From: Calothrix brevissima NIES-22
GTDB lineage: Bacteria; Cyanobacteriota; Cyanobacteriia; Cyanobacteriales; Nostocaceae
Length of the DNA: 64,000 nucleotides
Direction: 5' to 3'
Assembly (NCBI RefSeq): GCF_002367995.1
Contig: NZ_AP018207.1
Span: forward strand, 6,796,104-6,860,103
Part shown: piece after piece, positions 1-9,700 of the stretch
How positions within the stretch are numbered: the first letter of the stretch is position 1
Layout of the letters: every line of letters starts with the position of its first letter
Made by a program: the position numbers and the translations under genes
Notes under the pieces: generated by a model
What the model was told of the DNA's origin: nothing
Database searches by the model: none
The model's input: only the letters and a program-made list of their open reading frames with translations

Positions 1-441
1 GATGTAGAAACATATTGTCATCAAGCTGGAATTGAATTAGAGTGGAGAGATTCTGAAGCATCTGGTTTTAGCTTAAGAACTCGTCAAGTTTGTCAAGCTG
101 TTTCCCAGCATCCCCAAACATCAGAAATAGTTTGGTTTAATCAAGCTCATTTATTTCATATCTCTAGTTTAGATTCTATTGTTCGCGCTCAGTTGTTGAG
201 TGATTTTTCAACAGAAGATTTACCTCGTAATGCTTATTATGGTGATGGTTCTGTGATTGAAGATTCTATATTAGACGAAATTAGAGAAATTTATTGGCAA
301 GAAGCAATTATTTTTCCTTGGCAAGAGGGAGATGTGTTGTTATTAGATAATATGTTATCTGCTCATGGGAGGATGCCGTTTCAAGGTTCACGCAAGGTTG
401 TGGTGGGGATGGCGGAGGAGTATAAGGTTTCTGATGGTTAG
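1..441 (+). CDS. NRPS C-terminal TauD/SyrP-like hydroxylase domain (5' truncated by window)
   Basis: Frame 1 is open from the first base to the stop at 439-441, so this is the 3' end of a longer gene. The 146 visible residues match the C-terminal hydroxylase domain of the NRPS at 3753-9476 (shared segments DLPRNxYYGDGS, FPWQxGD and NML(S/T)AHGR). It is the C-terminal half of an Fe(II)/2-oxoglutarate oxygenase of the TauD/SyrP type. The distal iron-binding His lies in SAHGR (His codon 364-366), and the 2-oxoglutarate-binding Arg is in QGSRKVVVGM. The proximal HxE motif lies before the window. SyrP-type enzymes hydroxylate carrier-bound Asp at the beta carbon, and the next gene starts with an Asp-selecting module, which fits. 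The upstream domains are inferred to be NRPS by analogy with the second copy. Confidence 0.8.
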   Translation, partial: DVETYCHQAGIELEWRDSEASGFSLRTRQVCQAVSQHPQTSEIVWFNQAHLFHISSLDSIVRAQLLSDFSTEDLPRNAYYGDGSVIEDSILDEIREIYWQEAIIFPWQEGDVLLLDNMLSAHGRMPFQGSRKVVVGMAEEYKVSDG

Positions 442-552
442 GTTGGGGTGAGGGGGAAAGGAAGAGTTTTAAACGCAAAGTGGCGCGGAGGGAAGCGCGG
501 AGGTGCGCAGAGGTTTTTTATTATTGATTGTGATAAAAGGGGTGTTGTTAAT

Positions 553-3500
553 ATGCGAGTGGAACCAGTTGAGGGATTTAGATTATCTCCGCAGCAAAAG
601 CGGATTTGGTTGTTAGCAAAGAGTGAGGATCTATCAGTATTTAGGGTTCAAGGTGCGGTTTCGATTGCTGGTAATCTCAATATTGATGTTTTAAAATCTG
701 CTTGGCAAAATGTTGTTGAGGGGTACGAAATTTTGCGTACTACTTTTTATCGTCTACCAGAAATGGAAATACCTTTACAGGCGATCGCAGATAATTATGA
801 AGTTGGGATTACTGAATTATATCTTGGCAATTTGTCAGAAATAGAGCAGGAAATTCGCCTAAATGAAATATTTAATGATCTAAAAAGCTTACCTTTTGAT
901 GGGGAAAATAAACCACCTCTGCAAGTGGTTGTTATCAGGTTATCTGCAAATAAACATATTTTATTTTTAAGTTTATCTGCTTTGATTGCAGATGGTTGTA
1001 CTCTTACATATTTGTTTAATCAGATTATTGTTGCTTATAGGGCTTGCTTGTATGGTCAAAACCTGGATGAGGAGCCGCTACAATATGCTGATATTGCAGA
1101 ATGGCAAAATCAACTTTTGGAGTCGGATGAGTCAGATTTAGGTAAGGAATATTGGCGCAAGCAAGATATTACTGCTATTGATGATTTTAGTGTTTGGTTT
1201 GAAAATAAACAAATTGCTCAGGGTAGTTTTAAACCGCAATGTATATCTTTAAATATTGATAATTATCTAGTTGAAAAAATAGAGTTAATATCTTCAAAAT
1301 ATCAGGTAAATATTGCTGATGTTTTACTGGCTTGTTGGTTGATATTGCTGGGTAAAATTACTGGAAAATCAGATTTATGTGTGGGGATTGTTGGGGATGG
1401 TAGAAAATATGCGGAATTAGAGCAAGCATTGGGATTATTATCAAAATATTTACCTATCGCCTGTCATCTCCCAGGGGAAATAAAATTTAGCGAAATATTA
1501 CAACAGATACATAATGCGGTAGATAATGCTAGGGAATGGCAAGAATATTTTACATGGGAAGATAGTTTAAAATCGGTTGATTTTTGTCCAGTTGCTTTTG
1601 AGTTTGCAGAATTAAAGGAAAATTATTCTGTTGCGGATCTATCGTTTTCTTGGGTTAAGTATTACTCTTGTATTGATAAGTTTAAAATTAAGTTAACTTG
1701 TCTGCATCAAAAAGATGCTTTAATTACCGAGCTTCATTTTGATGAACAACTATATAATATCGAGGATATCAAAACATTATCGGAACAGTTTGAGATATTA
1801 TTACAAGATGCGATCGCACATCCCGAAACCCCTATCAGTCGGTTAAATATTCTCAGCGATCGCGAGTTACAACAACTACTTGTAGAATTTAATCATACGA
1901 GGGTAAATCAGCCTCTAGATAGATGTATTCATCAGCTTTTTGAGGAACAAGTCAAACGCACGCCTGATGACATCGCCCTTGTGTTTGAGGCGCAGCAATT
2001 AACCTATACACAGTTAAATACCCGCGCCAATCAACTAGCCCATTATCTCCGTTCTCTGGGGGTTGGGGCGGAAACTTTGGTAGGGCTTTATGTTGAACTT
2101 TCCTTAGACACGATCATTGGATTGCTGGGAATATTGAAAGCTGGTGGTGCATATATACCTTTAGATCCAAACTATCCACATCAGCGTTTAGCGCAGATGT
2201 TAGCAGATGCGCAAGTGCAAGTGTTAATAACTCAACAGCAGTTACTTAAACAACTTCAAGAGCATCCACCAAAAGTATTATGTTTAGATGCAGACTCCGC
2301 AATCATCGCTCAACAAAGTTACGAAAATCCTCAAACTGAAGTTAAGCCAGAGAATTTAGTTTATGTTTTGTTTACCTCTGGCTCTACAGGTAAGCCAAAA
2401 GGTGTGGCGGTGGAGCATCGTCAACTGTGTAATTATCTTCAGGGAATTGGCGCAAAAATAGATTTTTCTGACTGTCGTAGCTTTGCTCATGTTGCTACCT
2501 TTGCAGCTGACTTGGGTAATACCATGATTTTTCCGGCTTTGTGTGGCAGTGGATGTCTGCATATAATTTCCCCAGAACGCACTACTAACCCCGAAGCACT
2601 AGGAGAGTATTTTCATCGCCACAACATTGACTGTCTGAAGATAGTTCCGGCTCATCTTGCAGCTTTACTCACAACCGGTCAATCTCCAGAAATATTACCT
2701 CGAAAACGCTTAATTTTAGGTGGAGAAACTTGTAGTTGGCAGTTAATTGCGCAAATTCAGCAATTAGCCCCAGATTGTCAGATTTTTAACCATTACGGCC
2801 CCACAGAAACCACCGTTGGCGCATTGACTTATCCTATCGAGGAAATTCGAGTTGATTGTGCGACTGTACCAATTGGGAAAGCGATCGCCAATACACAAAT
2901 TTACCTGCTAGACTCTTATCTGCAACCAGTACGCATTGGCGTACCGGGAGAAATTTATATTGGTGGGGATAGTTTAGCAAGGGGTTACTTAAATCTCAGC
3001 GAACTGACAAGGGAAAAATTTATTCCCCATCCATTTAATAATTCACAATCTGATCGTTTATATAAAACCGGGGATTTAGCTCGCTATTTACCAGATGGAA
3101 ATCTAGAATTTTTAGGACGAATTGACGATCAGGTAAAAATTCGCGGTTTTCGCATTGAATTAGAAGAAATCTTACTTACCTTACAACAACATCCAGCAGT
3201 GCAACAGGCGATTGTTTGCAGTCGCGAAGATGTACCGGGTGACAAGCGTTTAGTAGCTTATATTGTCTTTCAGCCAAAATCCTCAATTCCCCAATCATCA
3301 GATTTACGTGCTTTTTTGAAGGAAAAACTACCAGAATACATGGTTCCTTCAGCTTTTGTAAAGTTGAAGAGTTTACCATTAACAGCTAATGGCAAAATAG
3401 ATCGAGAAAAACTACCAGCACCAGAGCAAATTGCATCAGAATTAGTTGCTACCTTTGTGGCTCCTCGCAATCAAACAGAAAATGCGATCGCGCAAATTTG

Positions 3501-3756
3501 GCGAGAAATTCTCGGCGTTGAACGAGTGGGAATTTATGACGGTTTCTTTGAATTGGGAGGACATTCTCTACTAGCTACACAAATCATTTCCCGCATCCGT
3601 CAAACTTTGCAAGTAGAGTTATCTTTGCGTCAGTTTTTTGATACTCCTACTGTTGCTGATTTAGCGGTAATGGTAGCCCAAAATTTAGCACAACAAACAG
3701 ATGCGGCAATGCTAGCTGAGATTTTAGCAGAGTTAGAGGAAAAAGCAGATTTATGA
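553..3756 (+). CDS. NRPS module: degenerate condensation-like domain - A(Asp) - PCP
   Basis: This 1067-residue protein has three domains. Residues ~5-440 are condensation-like but carry SALIADG (142-148) in place of HHxxxDG, so both catalytic His are missing. Residues ~460-950 are an adenylation domain with FTSGSTGKPKG near 607. A carrier domain follows, with its phosphopantetheine Ser at 1005 in GGHSLL. Reading the pocket by alignment to GrsA gives D-L-T-K-I-G-H-V-G-K, the standard Asp code. The frame is open upstream to 448, but I chose ATG 553 because MRVEPVEGFRLSPQQ matches the start of the gene at 9701, and the upstream stretch is a low-complexity repeat. The stop overlaps the next start (ATGA at 3753). 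The dead condensation-like domain may act as an interface domain that docks the hydroxylase ending the previous protein (inference). Confidence 0.9.
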   Translation: MRVEPVEGFRLSPQQKRIWLLAKSEDLSVFRVQGAVSIAGNLNIDVLKSAWQNVVEGYEILRTTFYRLPEMEIPLQAIADNYEVGITELYLGNLSEIEQEIRLNEIFNDLKSLPFDGENKPPLQVVVIRLSANKHILFLSLSALIADGCTLTYLFNQIIVAYRACLYGQNLDEEPLQYADIAEWQNQLLESDESDLGKEYWRKQDITAIDDFSVWFENKQIAQGSFKPQCISLNIDNYLVEKIELISSKYQVNIADVLLACWLILLGKITGKSDLCVGIVGDGRKYAELEQALGLLSKYLPIACHLPGEIKFSEILQQIHNAVDNAREWQEYFTWEDSLKSVDFCPVAFEFAELKENYSVADLSFSWVKYYSCIDKFKIKLTCLHQKDALITELHFDEQLYNIEDIKTLSEQFEILLQDAIAHPETPISRLNILSDRELQQLLVEFNHTRVNQPLDRCIHQLFEEQVKRTPDDIALVFEAQQLTYTQLNTRANQLAHYLRSLGVGAETLVGLYVELSLDTIIGLLGILKAGGAYIPLDPNYPHQRLAQMLADAQVQVLITQQQLLKQLQEHPPKVLCLDADSAIIAQQSYENPQTEVKPENLVYVLFTSGSTGKPKGVAVEHRQLCNYLQGIGAKIDFSDCRSFAHVATFAADLGNTMIFPALCGSGCLHIISPERTTNPEALGEYFHRHNIDCLKIVPAHLAALLTTGQSPEILPRKRLILGGETCSWQLIAQIQQLAPDCQIFNHYGPTETTVGALTYPIEEIRVDCATVPIGKAIANTQIYLLDSYLQPVRIGVPGEIYIGGDSLARGYLNLSELTREKFIPHPFNNSQSDRLYKTGDLARYLPDGNLEFLGRIDDQVKIRGFRIELEEILLTLQQHPAVQQAIVCSREDVPGDKRLVAYIVFQPKSSIPQSSDLRAFLKEKLPEYMVPSAFVKLKSLPLTANGKIDREKLPAPEQIASELVATFVAPRNQTENAIAQIWREILGVERVGIYDGFFELGGHSLLATQIISRIRQTLQVELSLRQFFDTPTVADLAVMVAQNLAQQTDAAMLAEILAELEEKADL

Positions 3757-6700
3757 GCGACTTAAACCAACGTATTGCCCAATTATCTCCCGAAAAACGT
3801 GAGTTACTGCTGCAACGCCTCAACCAGAAACAAGCAATAATTGCACCTTCCCAAATCCCACGCCAAAGCCGGGATTCTAACCATTTTCCTTTATCATTTG
3901 CCCAACAAAGACTCTGGTTTCTCTCCCAGCTAGAGCCAAACAATTCTTTCTATAATCAACCCACAGCTTTACGTCTAACTGGTCAACTCAACATTGCCAT
4001 ATTAAAACAGAGCCTTAAGGAAATCATTAGGCGACACGAAACATTACGCACAACTTTTACCATCGTCAACGATAAACCAGTCCAAGTCATCAATTCAGCT
4101 GTTGATTTGACATTACCGCTAGTCGATTTACAAAACCTGACTCCAAACCTCCAAGAACAGGAAGTACAAAAACTAGCCGCACAAGAAGCCCAGCAACCTT
4201 TTAATTTAGAGCAAGGGCCATTACTGCGAGTTACCATACTCAAGCTGAGTACCATAGAACATGTAGTATTATTTACAACTCACCATATTATTTCTGATGG
4301 TTGGTCAGTAGGAATTTTGGTGGAAGAAGTCGCAAAATTATACACAGCTTTAGCTAATAATCAGCCCGCACCTCTGCCAGAACTGCCGATTCAATATGCA
4401 GACTTTGCAGTTTGGCAGCGCCAGTACTTAACAGCAGAGGTAATAAAAAATCAGATATCTTACTGGCGAAATCACTTAGGTACTACGCCACCATTACTAG
4501 ATTTACCTCACGATTATCCTCGTCCAGCAATTCTTAGCTATCAAGGTAATACCAAATTTTTCTTACTGTCAGAGTCTCTCACCAAAGCTCTGAAGGCGCT
4601 CTCACAGCAAGAAGGAGTCACTTTATTTATGACTTTGCTGACAGCCTTTAAAATTTTACTACATCGCTACAGTCAGCAAGATGACATTGTTGTGGGAACT
4701 GCGATCGCTAATCGTCATCGGGCTGAAATCGAACCATTAATCGGCTTTTTTGTCAATACCTTAGTGTTGCGGACTAACTTAGCTGGTAATCCTAGTTTTC
4801 GTCAGTTACTTCAGCAAGTTCGGGAAGTCACATTAGGAGCTTACGCGCACCAAGATTTACCTTTTGAGCAGCTAGTAGAAGAACTCCAACCAGAGCGTCA
4901 TCTCAATCGCAACCCTCTATTTGATGTGATGTTTGACTTCCACAATGAGCCTGTACAAGAGTTAAAACTGCCAGAATTGACTTTTAGCTTGCTGTCAGAA
5001 CAGAGACAGACAGCAATTTTTGATTTGGCTCTCACAATGGCAGAGACAGAACAGGGTTTGGCTGGAACAATAGAGTACAGCACTGACTTGTTTAATGCCA
5101 GTACAATTGAGCGGATGTTAGGGCATTTTCAGGTGCTATTAGCCGCAATAGTTGCCCAACCTGAGCAAAGTTTGGCGGATTTGCCACTATTAACAGCATT
5201 TGAGCAACATCAATTACTACGAGAGTGGAACCAGACAGCAGTTGACTATCCCACCGATAAATGTATCCAAGAACTATTTCAGCAGCAGGTAGAATGCACT
5301 CCGGATGCAGTAGCAGTTGTCTATAAAAATCAGCAATTAACCTATAGAGAACTCAATACCAAAGCCAATCAACTAGCACATTACTTAAATTCCTTAGGAG
5401 TAGATCAAAATGTCCTAGTTGGTATTTGTATCGAGCGCTCTATTGAGATGATTGTGGCATTATTAGGAGTTCTCAAAGCCGGTGGTGCATATGTACCTTT
5501 AGATCCGGCTTATCCTCAAGAACGCTTGAGTTTCATGTTGCATGATTCACAAGTTACGATGCTGCTAACTCAACAACAGCTAGTATCAAGCTTATCAATT
5601 GAGAATGTTCTTGTAGTTTGTTTAGATAGCGACTGGGAAATCATTTCGCAACAGAGTCAGGTAAATCCGATGACTCATAGCACCTCAGATGATTTAGCCT
5701 ATGTAATTTATACATCAGGCTCTACAGGTAAGTCTAAAGGAGTAGCGATCGCGCATCGCAGTTTGGTAAATAAATTTTATGCTTGGGCAAAAGCCTATCA
5801 GCTTGATTGTTTAACTAGTCATTTGCAAATGGCAAGTTTTGCCTTTGATGTCTTTTCTGGGGATTTAATTCGCGCTCTTTGTAGTGGTGCTAAGTTAGTC
5901 TTGTGTCCCCGTGAATGGCTGTTAGAAGCAGAAAAGTTATATCAACTCATGCTCGCAGAAAAAGTTGATAGTGCCGAGTTTGTTCCCGTTGTGTTGAAAA
6001 ACTTGGTTCAATATCTAGAAAGAACTGAGAAAAATCTTCACTTCATGCGCTTACTAGTAGTTGGTTCAGATACTTTATACGTTAAAGAATACCAAGAATT
6101 TCAACGTTTTTGTAGCGAAAAAACACGCTTTATTAATTCTTATGGAGTCACAGAAGCAACTATTGATAGTACATATTTTGAATCGACAGAAATCAAGTTA
6201 TCTGATAATAAATTAGTTCCCATTGGTCGTCCATTAGCGAATACAGAAATTTATATATTAGACTCACACCTCCAACTAGTTCCTATTGGTATTCCCGGAG
6301 AAATTTACATCGGTGGCGAAGGATTAGCTCAAGGTTATTTACATCGCCCAGATTTAACAACAGAGAAATTTATCCTTTGGAACGGAAAAAAACGATTATA
6401 TAAAACAGGTGATAAAGCCAAATATTTAGCAGATGGTAATATTGAATTTTTAGGCAGACTGGATTATCAAATCAAGCTTCGGGGCTTCCGCATTGAACTC
6501 AGAGAAATTGAAGCAGTTATTAATCAACACCCTGGTATCTTGGCTAGTGTAGTTGTGCTGAGAGAAGATGAACCAGGTAATAAAACACTAGTAGCATATA
6601 TCGCTCTCAATGCTCCCAAGCAACTGTCTAGTAGTGAACTGCGTCGCTTTTTAGAGTCAAAACTGCCTAACTATATGCTACCCAATGCTTTTGTCATCTT

Positions 6701-9476
6701 AGAGGCACTACCATTAACACCAAATGGTAAATTAGATCGTCAAGCTTTACCACTACCCGACGCGACACAGTTAATCCAACAATCAAATTTTGTTCCTGCT
6801 TCTACACCTGTGCAACAGATGTTAGTTGAAATTTGGAAACAGGTATTAGGAATTGAGAAATTAGGCATTCACGATCACTTCTTTGAATTAGGTGGACATT
6901 CCTTACTAGCTACTCAACTAATTTCCCGAATTCGTCAGATTTTGCATTTAGAATTACCATTGCGCTGTTTGTTTGAAGCTCCTACTATTGCTAAACTAGC
7001 TGCCGTAATTCAAACAATGGTGATGCAGGGGCAAAACTGGCAAAATTACCCCATTCTCCCCTGTTCGCGCCAAGTAAAATTACCCTTATCCTTTGCACAA
7101 AATAGACTGTGGTTTATCGATCAATTGCAGCCGGGGAATTCTGCTTACAATATCTTCAATGGCTTTCGCCTTCAAGGTTCGCTAAATATTACAGCACTTG
7201 AACAAAGCATTAACGAAATTATCAGACGACACGAAATTTTACGCACCCAGTTTATTGCTGTAGATGGACAACCCGTGCAGGCTATTATCCCTGAATTACA
7301 ATTAACTTTACCAGTAATCGACCTACAAACACTTTCAACAGCAGCCCAAGCAGCAGCCGTACAACAGCTAATTACCCAAGCAGCGCAACAGCCTTTTGAT
7401 TTAACTCAAGCGCCTTTATTGCGGCTGTCTCTCCTAAAATTGAACCCTACAGAACATATAGTACTGTTCGCAATGCATCATATTATCTCTGATGCTTGGT
7501 CGATGGGGATATTGATTAGAGAATTGACAGTACTTTATCAAGCCTATTTGAATGGAGAAGCTTCTCCCTTAGCAGAATTATCTATTCAGTATGCAGACTT
7601 TGCAGTTTGGCAACGAGAGTGGTTGCAAGGAGAAATGCTACAAACTCAACTTAGCTACTGGAAGCAGCAACTTGCTGGTTCTTTACCAGTACTCAACTTA
7701 CCCTACTCCCAAACTAAAGCAAACACCAACCGTAGTGGTATCCACACCTTCAAACTATCAACAGAACTGTCTATAGCACTAGACAAACTCAGCCGTGAAG
7801 CCGATGTCACCCTCTTTATGACAATGGTGGCTGGTTTACAAACAATGCTATACCGCTATACCGGACAAGATGACATTGTTATCGGTACTGATGTCGCCAA
7901 TCGCAACCGAGCCGAAACAGAAGGACTAATTGGTTTTTTTGTCAACCTGCTAGTGTTGCGTACTAACCTTGGTGGTTACCCCAGTTTTCGAGAACTTTTA
8001 CAGCGAGTCAGAGAGGTAACTTTAGGAGCATACAATCACCAAGACTTACCTTTTGAAAAGTTGGTAGAGGAACTACAACCAGAACGAAGTTTAAGCCATA
8101 CACCATTATTTCAGGTGTTATTGGTGATGGATAACGTGCCTACAGCTAACTTAGAACTTCCAGGTTTAACATTACTTCCCTTAGAAACCAACAATCAAAA
8201 AGCTAAATTTGATTTAGCTTTGTTTGTGTCAGAAATAGAGCAAGAAATTGAAGCTAGTTGGTGTTATAACGCAGACCTTTTTGATACACAGACAATCGTG
8301 CGTATGGCAGAACATTTTCAAGAACTTCTGCATAATATTGCCGCTAATTCAGATGCTCGAATCAATACTTTAGATATGCTTACCAAAGCTGAGAAACAAC
8401 AAAAAAATATGGGAGAAATCAACCAAGAAGCCAGTAAATTTAAAAAGTTTATGGGCATTAAGCCAAAATCTGTTAAATTACCAGCAGGAGAGTTAATTAA
8501 AATCGATTATCTCCAACCAGAACAAACAATTCCTTTGGTAATTAAGCCAAATATTAGCGAATTTGATATTATTGATTGGGCTAAAAATAATCGAGAATTT
8601 CTCAGCAGTAAGTTACAACATCACGGCGCAATTCTTTTCCGTGATTGTCAAATTGATTCTGTAGCGAGATTTGAACAATTAGCGCAAGCTATTTGTCCAG
8701 AATTATTTGGTAAATACGGCGACTTACCACGGGAAGAAATAGGTAGTAAAGTTTATGGTTCTACACCTTATCCAGCAGATCAAGCAATTCTCTTTCATAA
8801 CGAAAGTTCTCACATGCACTGCTGGCCGTTGAAAATCTGGTTTTTCTGTTTGCAACCAGCACAACAAGGAGGAGAAACACCAATTGTAGACTGTCGTCAA
8901 CTTTATCAACTGCTTGATTCTCAAATTAGAGAAACTTTAGAGAAAAAGCAATTAATGTATGTTCGGAATTATATAGAAGGGTTAGATGTAAGTTGGCAAG
9001 ACTTTTTTCACACCAGCGATAAAACAGTAGTAGAAAATTATTGCTCTAAAGCTGGGATTGAGTTTGAATGGTTAGCAAACAATAATTTACGCACTCGCCA
9101 AATTAGACCAGCAATAGTCAATCATCCCCACACCAAAGAAAAAATATTTTTTAATCAAATTCAGTTACATCACATCTCATGTTTAGAACCCACGGTTAGA
9201 GAATCTTTATTATCAATGTTTGGCGAAGAAAATCTGCCACGTAATGTTTATTACGGTGATGGTTCTGCAATTGAAGCTGAAGTGATGACAGAAATTAATC
9301 AAGTTTATCAACAAGCTACCATCAGCTTTCCTTGGCAGCAAGGAGATGTATTGATGTTGGACAATATGTTAACTGCTCATGGTCGCTTTCCTTATGTGGG
9401 GTCACGCAAAATTGTGGTAGCGATGGGAGAAATATTAACAATTCAAAATTCAAAATTCAAAATTAGAGATGCATAG
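3753..9476 (+). CDS. NRPS: C - A(basic, Orn-like) - PCP - C - TauD/SyrP-like hydroxylase
   Basis: This 1907-residue protein begins with a short cyanobacterial NRPS linker. A condensation domain follows with an intact HHIISDG (177-183). The adenylation domain (SGSTGKSKG near 655) has pocket residues D-V-G-E-L-V-S-I-D-K, closest to known Orn/Lys codes. The carrier Ser is at 1050. A second condensation domain has HHIISDA (1242-1248), keeping both His but with Ala for Gly. The C-terminal ~330 residues are an Fe(II)/2-oxoglutarate hydroxylase: HNE at 1682-1684 and distal His 1876 bind iron, and Arg1885 should bind 2-oxoglutarate. HxE rather than HxD fits the clavaminate synthase/SyrP branch. The gene is coupled to the preceding one by a 4-base overlap. 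The second condensation domain and the hydroxylase should serve the Asp module of the next gene. Confidence 0.92.
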   Translation: MSDLNQRIAQLSPEKRELLLQRLNQKQAIIAPSQIPRQSRDSNHFPLSFAQQRLWFLSQLEPNNSFYNQPTALRLTGQLNIAILKQSLKEIIRRHETLRTTFTIVNDKPVQVINSAVDLTLPLVDLQNLTPNLQEQEVQKLAAQEAQQPFNLEQGPLLRVTILKLSTIEHVVLFTTHHIISDGWSVGILVEEVAKLYTALANNQPAPLPELPIQYADFAVWQRQYLTAEVIKNQISYWRNHLGTTPPLLDLPHDYPRPAILSYQGNTKFFLLSESLTKALKALSQQEGVTLFMTLLTAFKILLHRYSQQDDIVVGTAIANRHRAEIEPLIGFFVNTLVLRTNLAGNPSFRQLLQQVREVTLGAYAHQDLPFEQLVEELQPERHLNRNPLFDVMFDFHNEPVQELKLPELTFSLLSEQRQTAIFDLALTMAETEQGLAGTIEYSTDLFNASTIERMLGHFQVLLAAIVAQPEQSLADLPLLTAFEQHQLLREWNQTAVDYPTDKCIQELFQQQVECTPDAVAVVYKNQQLTYRELNTKANQLAHYLNSLGVDQNVLVGICIERSIEMIVALLGVLKAGGAYVPLDPAYPQERLSFMLHDSQVTMLLTQQQLVSSLSIENVLVVCLDSDWEIISQQSQVNPMTHSTSDDLAYVIYTSGSTGKSKGVAIAHRSLVNKFYAWAKAYQLDCLTSHLQMASFAFDVFSGDLIRALCSGAKLVLCPREWLLEAEKLYQLMLAEKVDSAEFVPVVLKNLVQYLERTEKNLHFMRLLVVGSDTLYVKEYQEFQRFCSEKTRFINSYGVTEATIDSTYFESTEIKLSDNKLVPIGRPLANTEIYILDSHLQLVPIGIPGEIYIGGEGLAQGYLHRPDLTTEKFILWNGKKRLYKTGDKAKYLADGNIEFLGRLDYQIKLRGFRIELREIEAVINQHPGILASVVVLREDEPGNKTLVAYIALNAPKQLSSSELRRFLESKLPNYMLPNAFVILEALPLTPNGKLDRQALPLPDATQLIQQSNFVPASTPVQQMLVEIWKQVLGIEKLGIHDHFFELGGHSLLATQLISRIRQILHLELPLRCLFEAPTIAKLAAVIQTMVMQGQNWQNYPILPCSRQVKLPLSFAQNRLWFIDQLQPGNSAYNIFNGFRLQGSLNITALEQSINEIIRRHEILRTQFIAVDGQPVQAIIPELQLTLPVIDLQTLSTAAQAAAVQQLITQAAQQPFDLTQAPLLRLSLLKLNPTEHIVLFAMHHIISDAWSMGILIRELTVLYQAYLNGEASPLAELSIQYADFAVWQREWLQGEMLQTQLSYWKQQLAGSLPVLNLPYSQTKANTNRSGIHTFKLSTELSIALDKLSREADVTLFMTMVAGLQTMLYRYTGQDDIVIGTDVANRNRAETEGLIGFFVNLLVLRTNLGGYPSFRELLQRVREVTLGAYNHQDLPFEKLVEELQPERSLSHTPLFQVLLVMDNVPTANLELPGLTLLPLETNNQKAKFDLALFVSEIEQEIEASWCYNADLFDTQTIVRMAEHFQELLHNIAANSDARINTLDMLTKAEKQQKNMGEINQEASKFKKFMGIKPKSVKLPAGELIKIDYLQPEQTIPLVIKPNISEFDIIDWAKNNREFLSSKLQHHGAILFRDCQIDSVARFEQLAQAICPELFGKYGDLPREEIGSKVYGSTPYPADQAILFHNESSHMHCWPLKIWFFCLQPAQQGGETPIVDCRQLYQLLDSQIRETLEKKQLMYVRNYIEGLDVSWQDFFHTSDKTVVENYCSKAGIEFEWLANNNLRTRQIRPAIVNHPHTKEKIFFNQIQLHHISCLEPTVRESLLSMFGEENLPRNVYYGDGSAIEAEVMTEINQVYQQATISFPWQQGDVLMLDNMLTAHGRFPYVGSRKIVVAMGEILTIQNSKFKIRDA

Positions 9477-9700
9477 ATTGGGTACAAAGTCGTGAAACCC
9501 AACAATCCAAAGTTTTGTAATTGTTAGTTTAACCTACGGTAAGCCGCTCCGCATCTACATTCCTCAACCCAAGCCACATCCACTAATTCTTGGCGTTCTT
9601 GGCGTCTACCCTGCGGGAAGCCACTGCGTGTCTAATGCGGTTAAATAAATCAATATTTCTGCTAATTTTTGCATAATTTCTGTTTAATTAGGAGTGAATT
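9477..9700. other. Intergenic spacer within NRPS cluster
   Basis: This 224-base gap separates two collinear NRPS genes and holds no ORF. It contains dispersed-repeat fragments: a stretch ending CATTCCTCAACCCAA recurs at about 63875-63905, and a TTCTTGGCGT direct repeat lies near 9584-9602. A strong ribosome binding site (TTAGGAGTGAATTATG) precedes the start at 9701, so translation of the next gene probably initiates independently. Confidence 0.5.
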
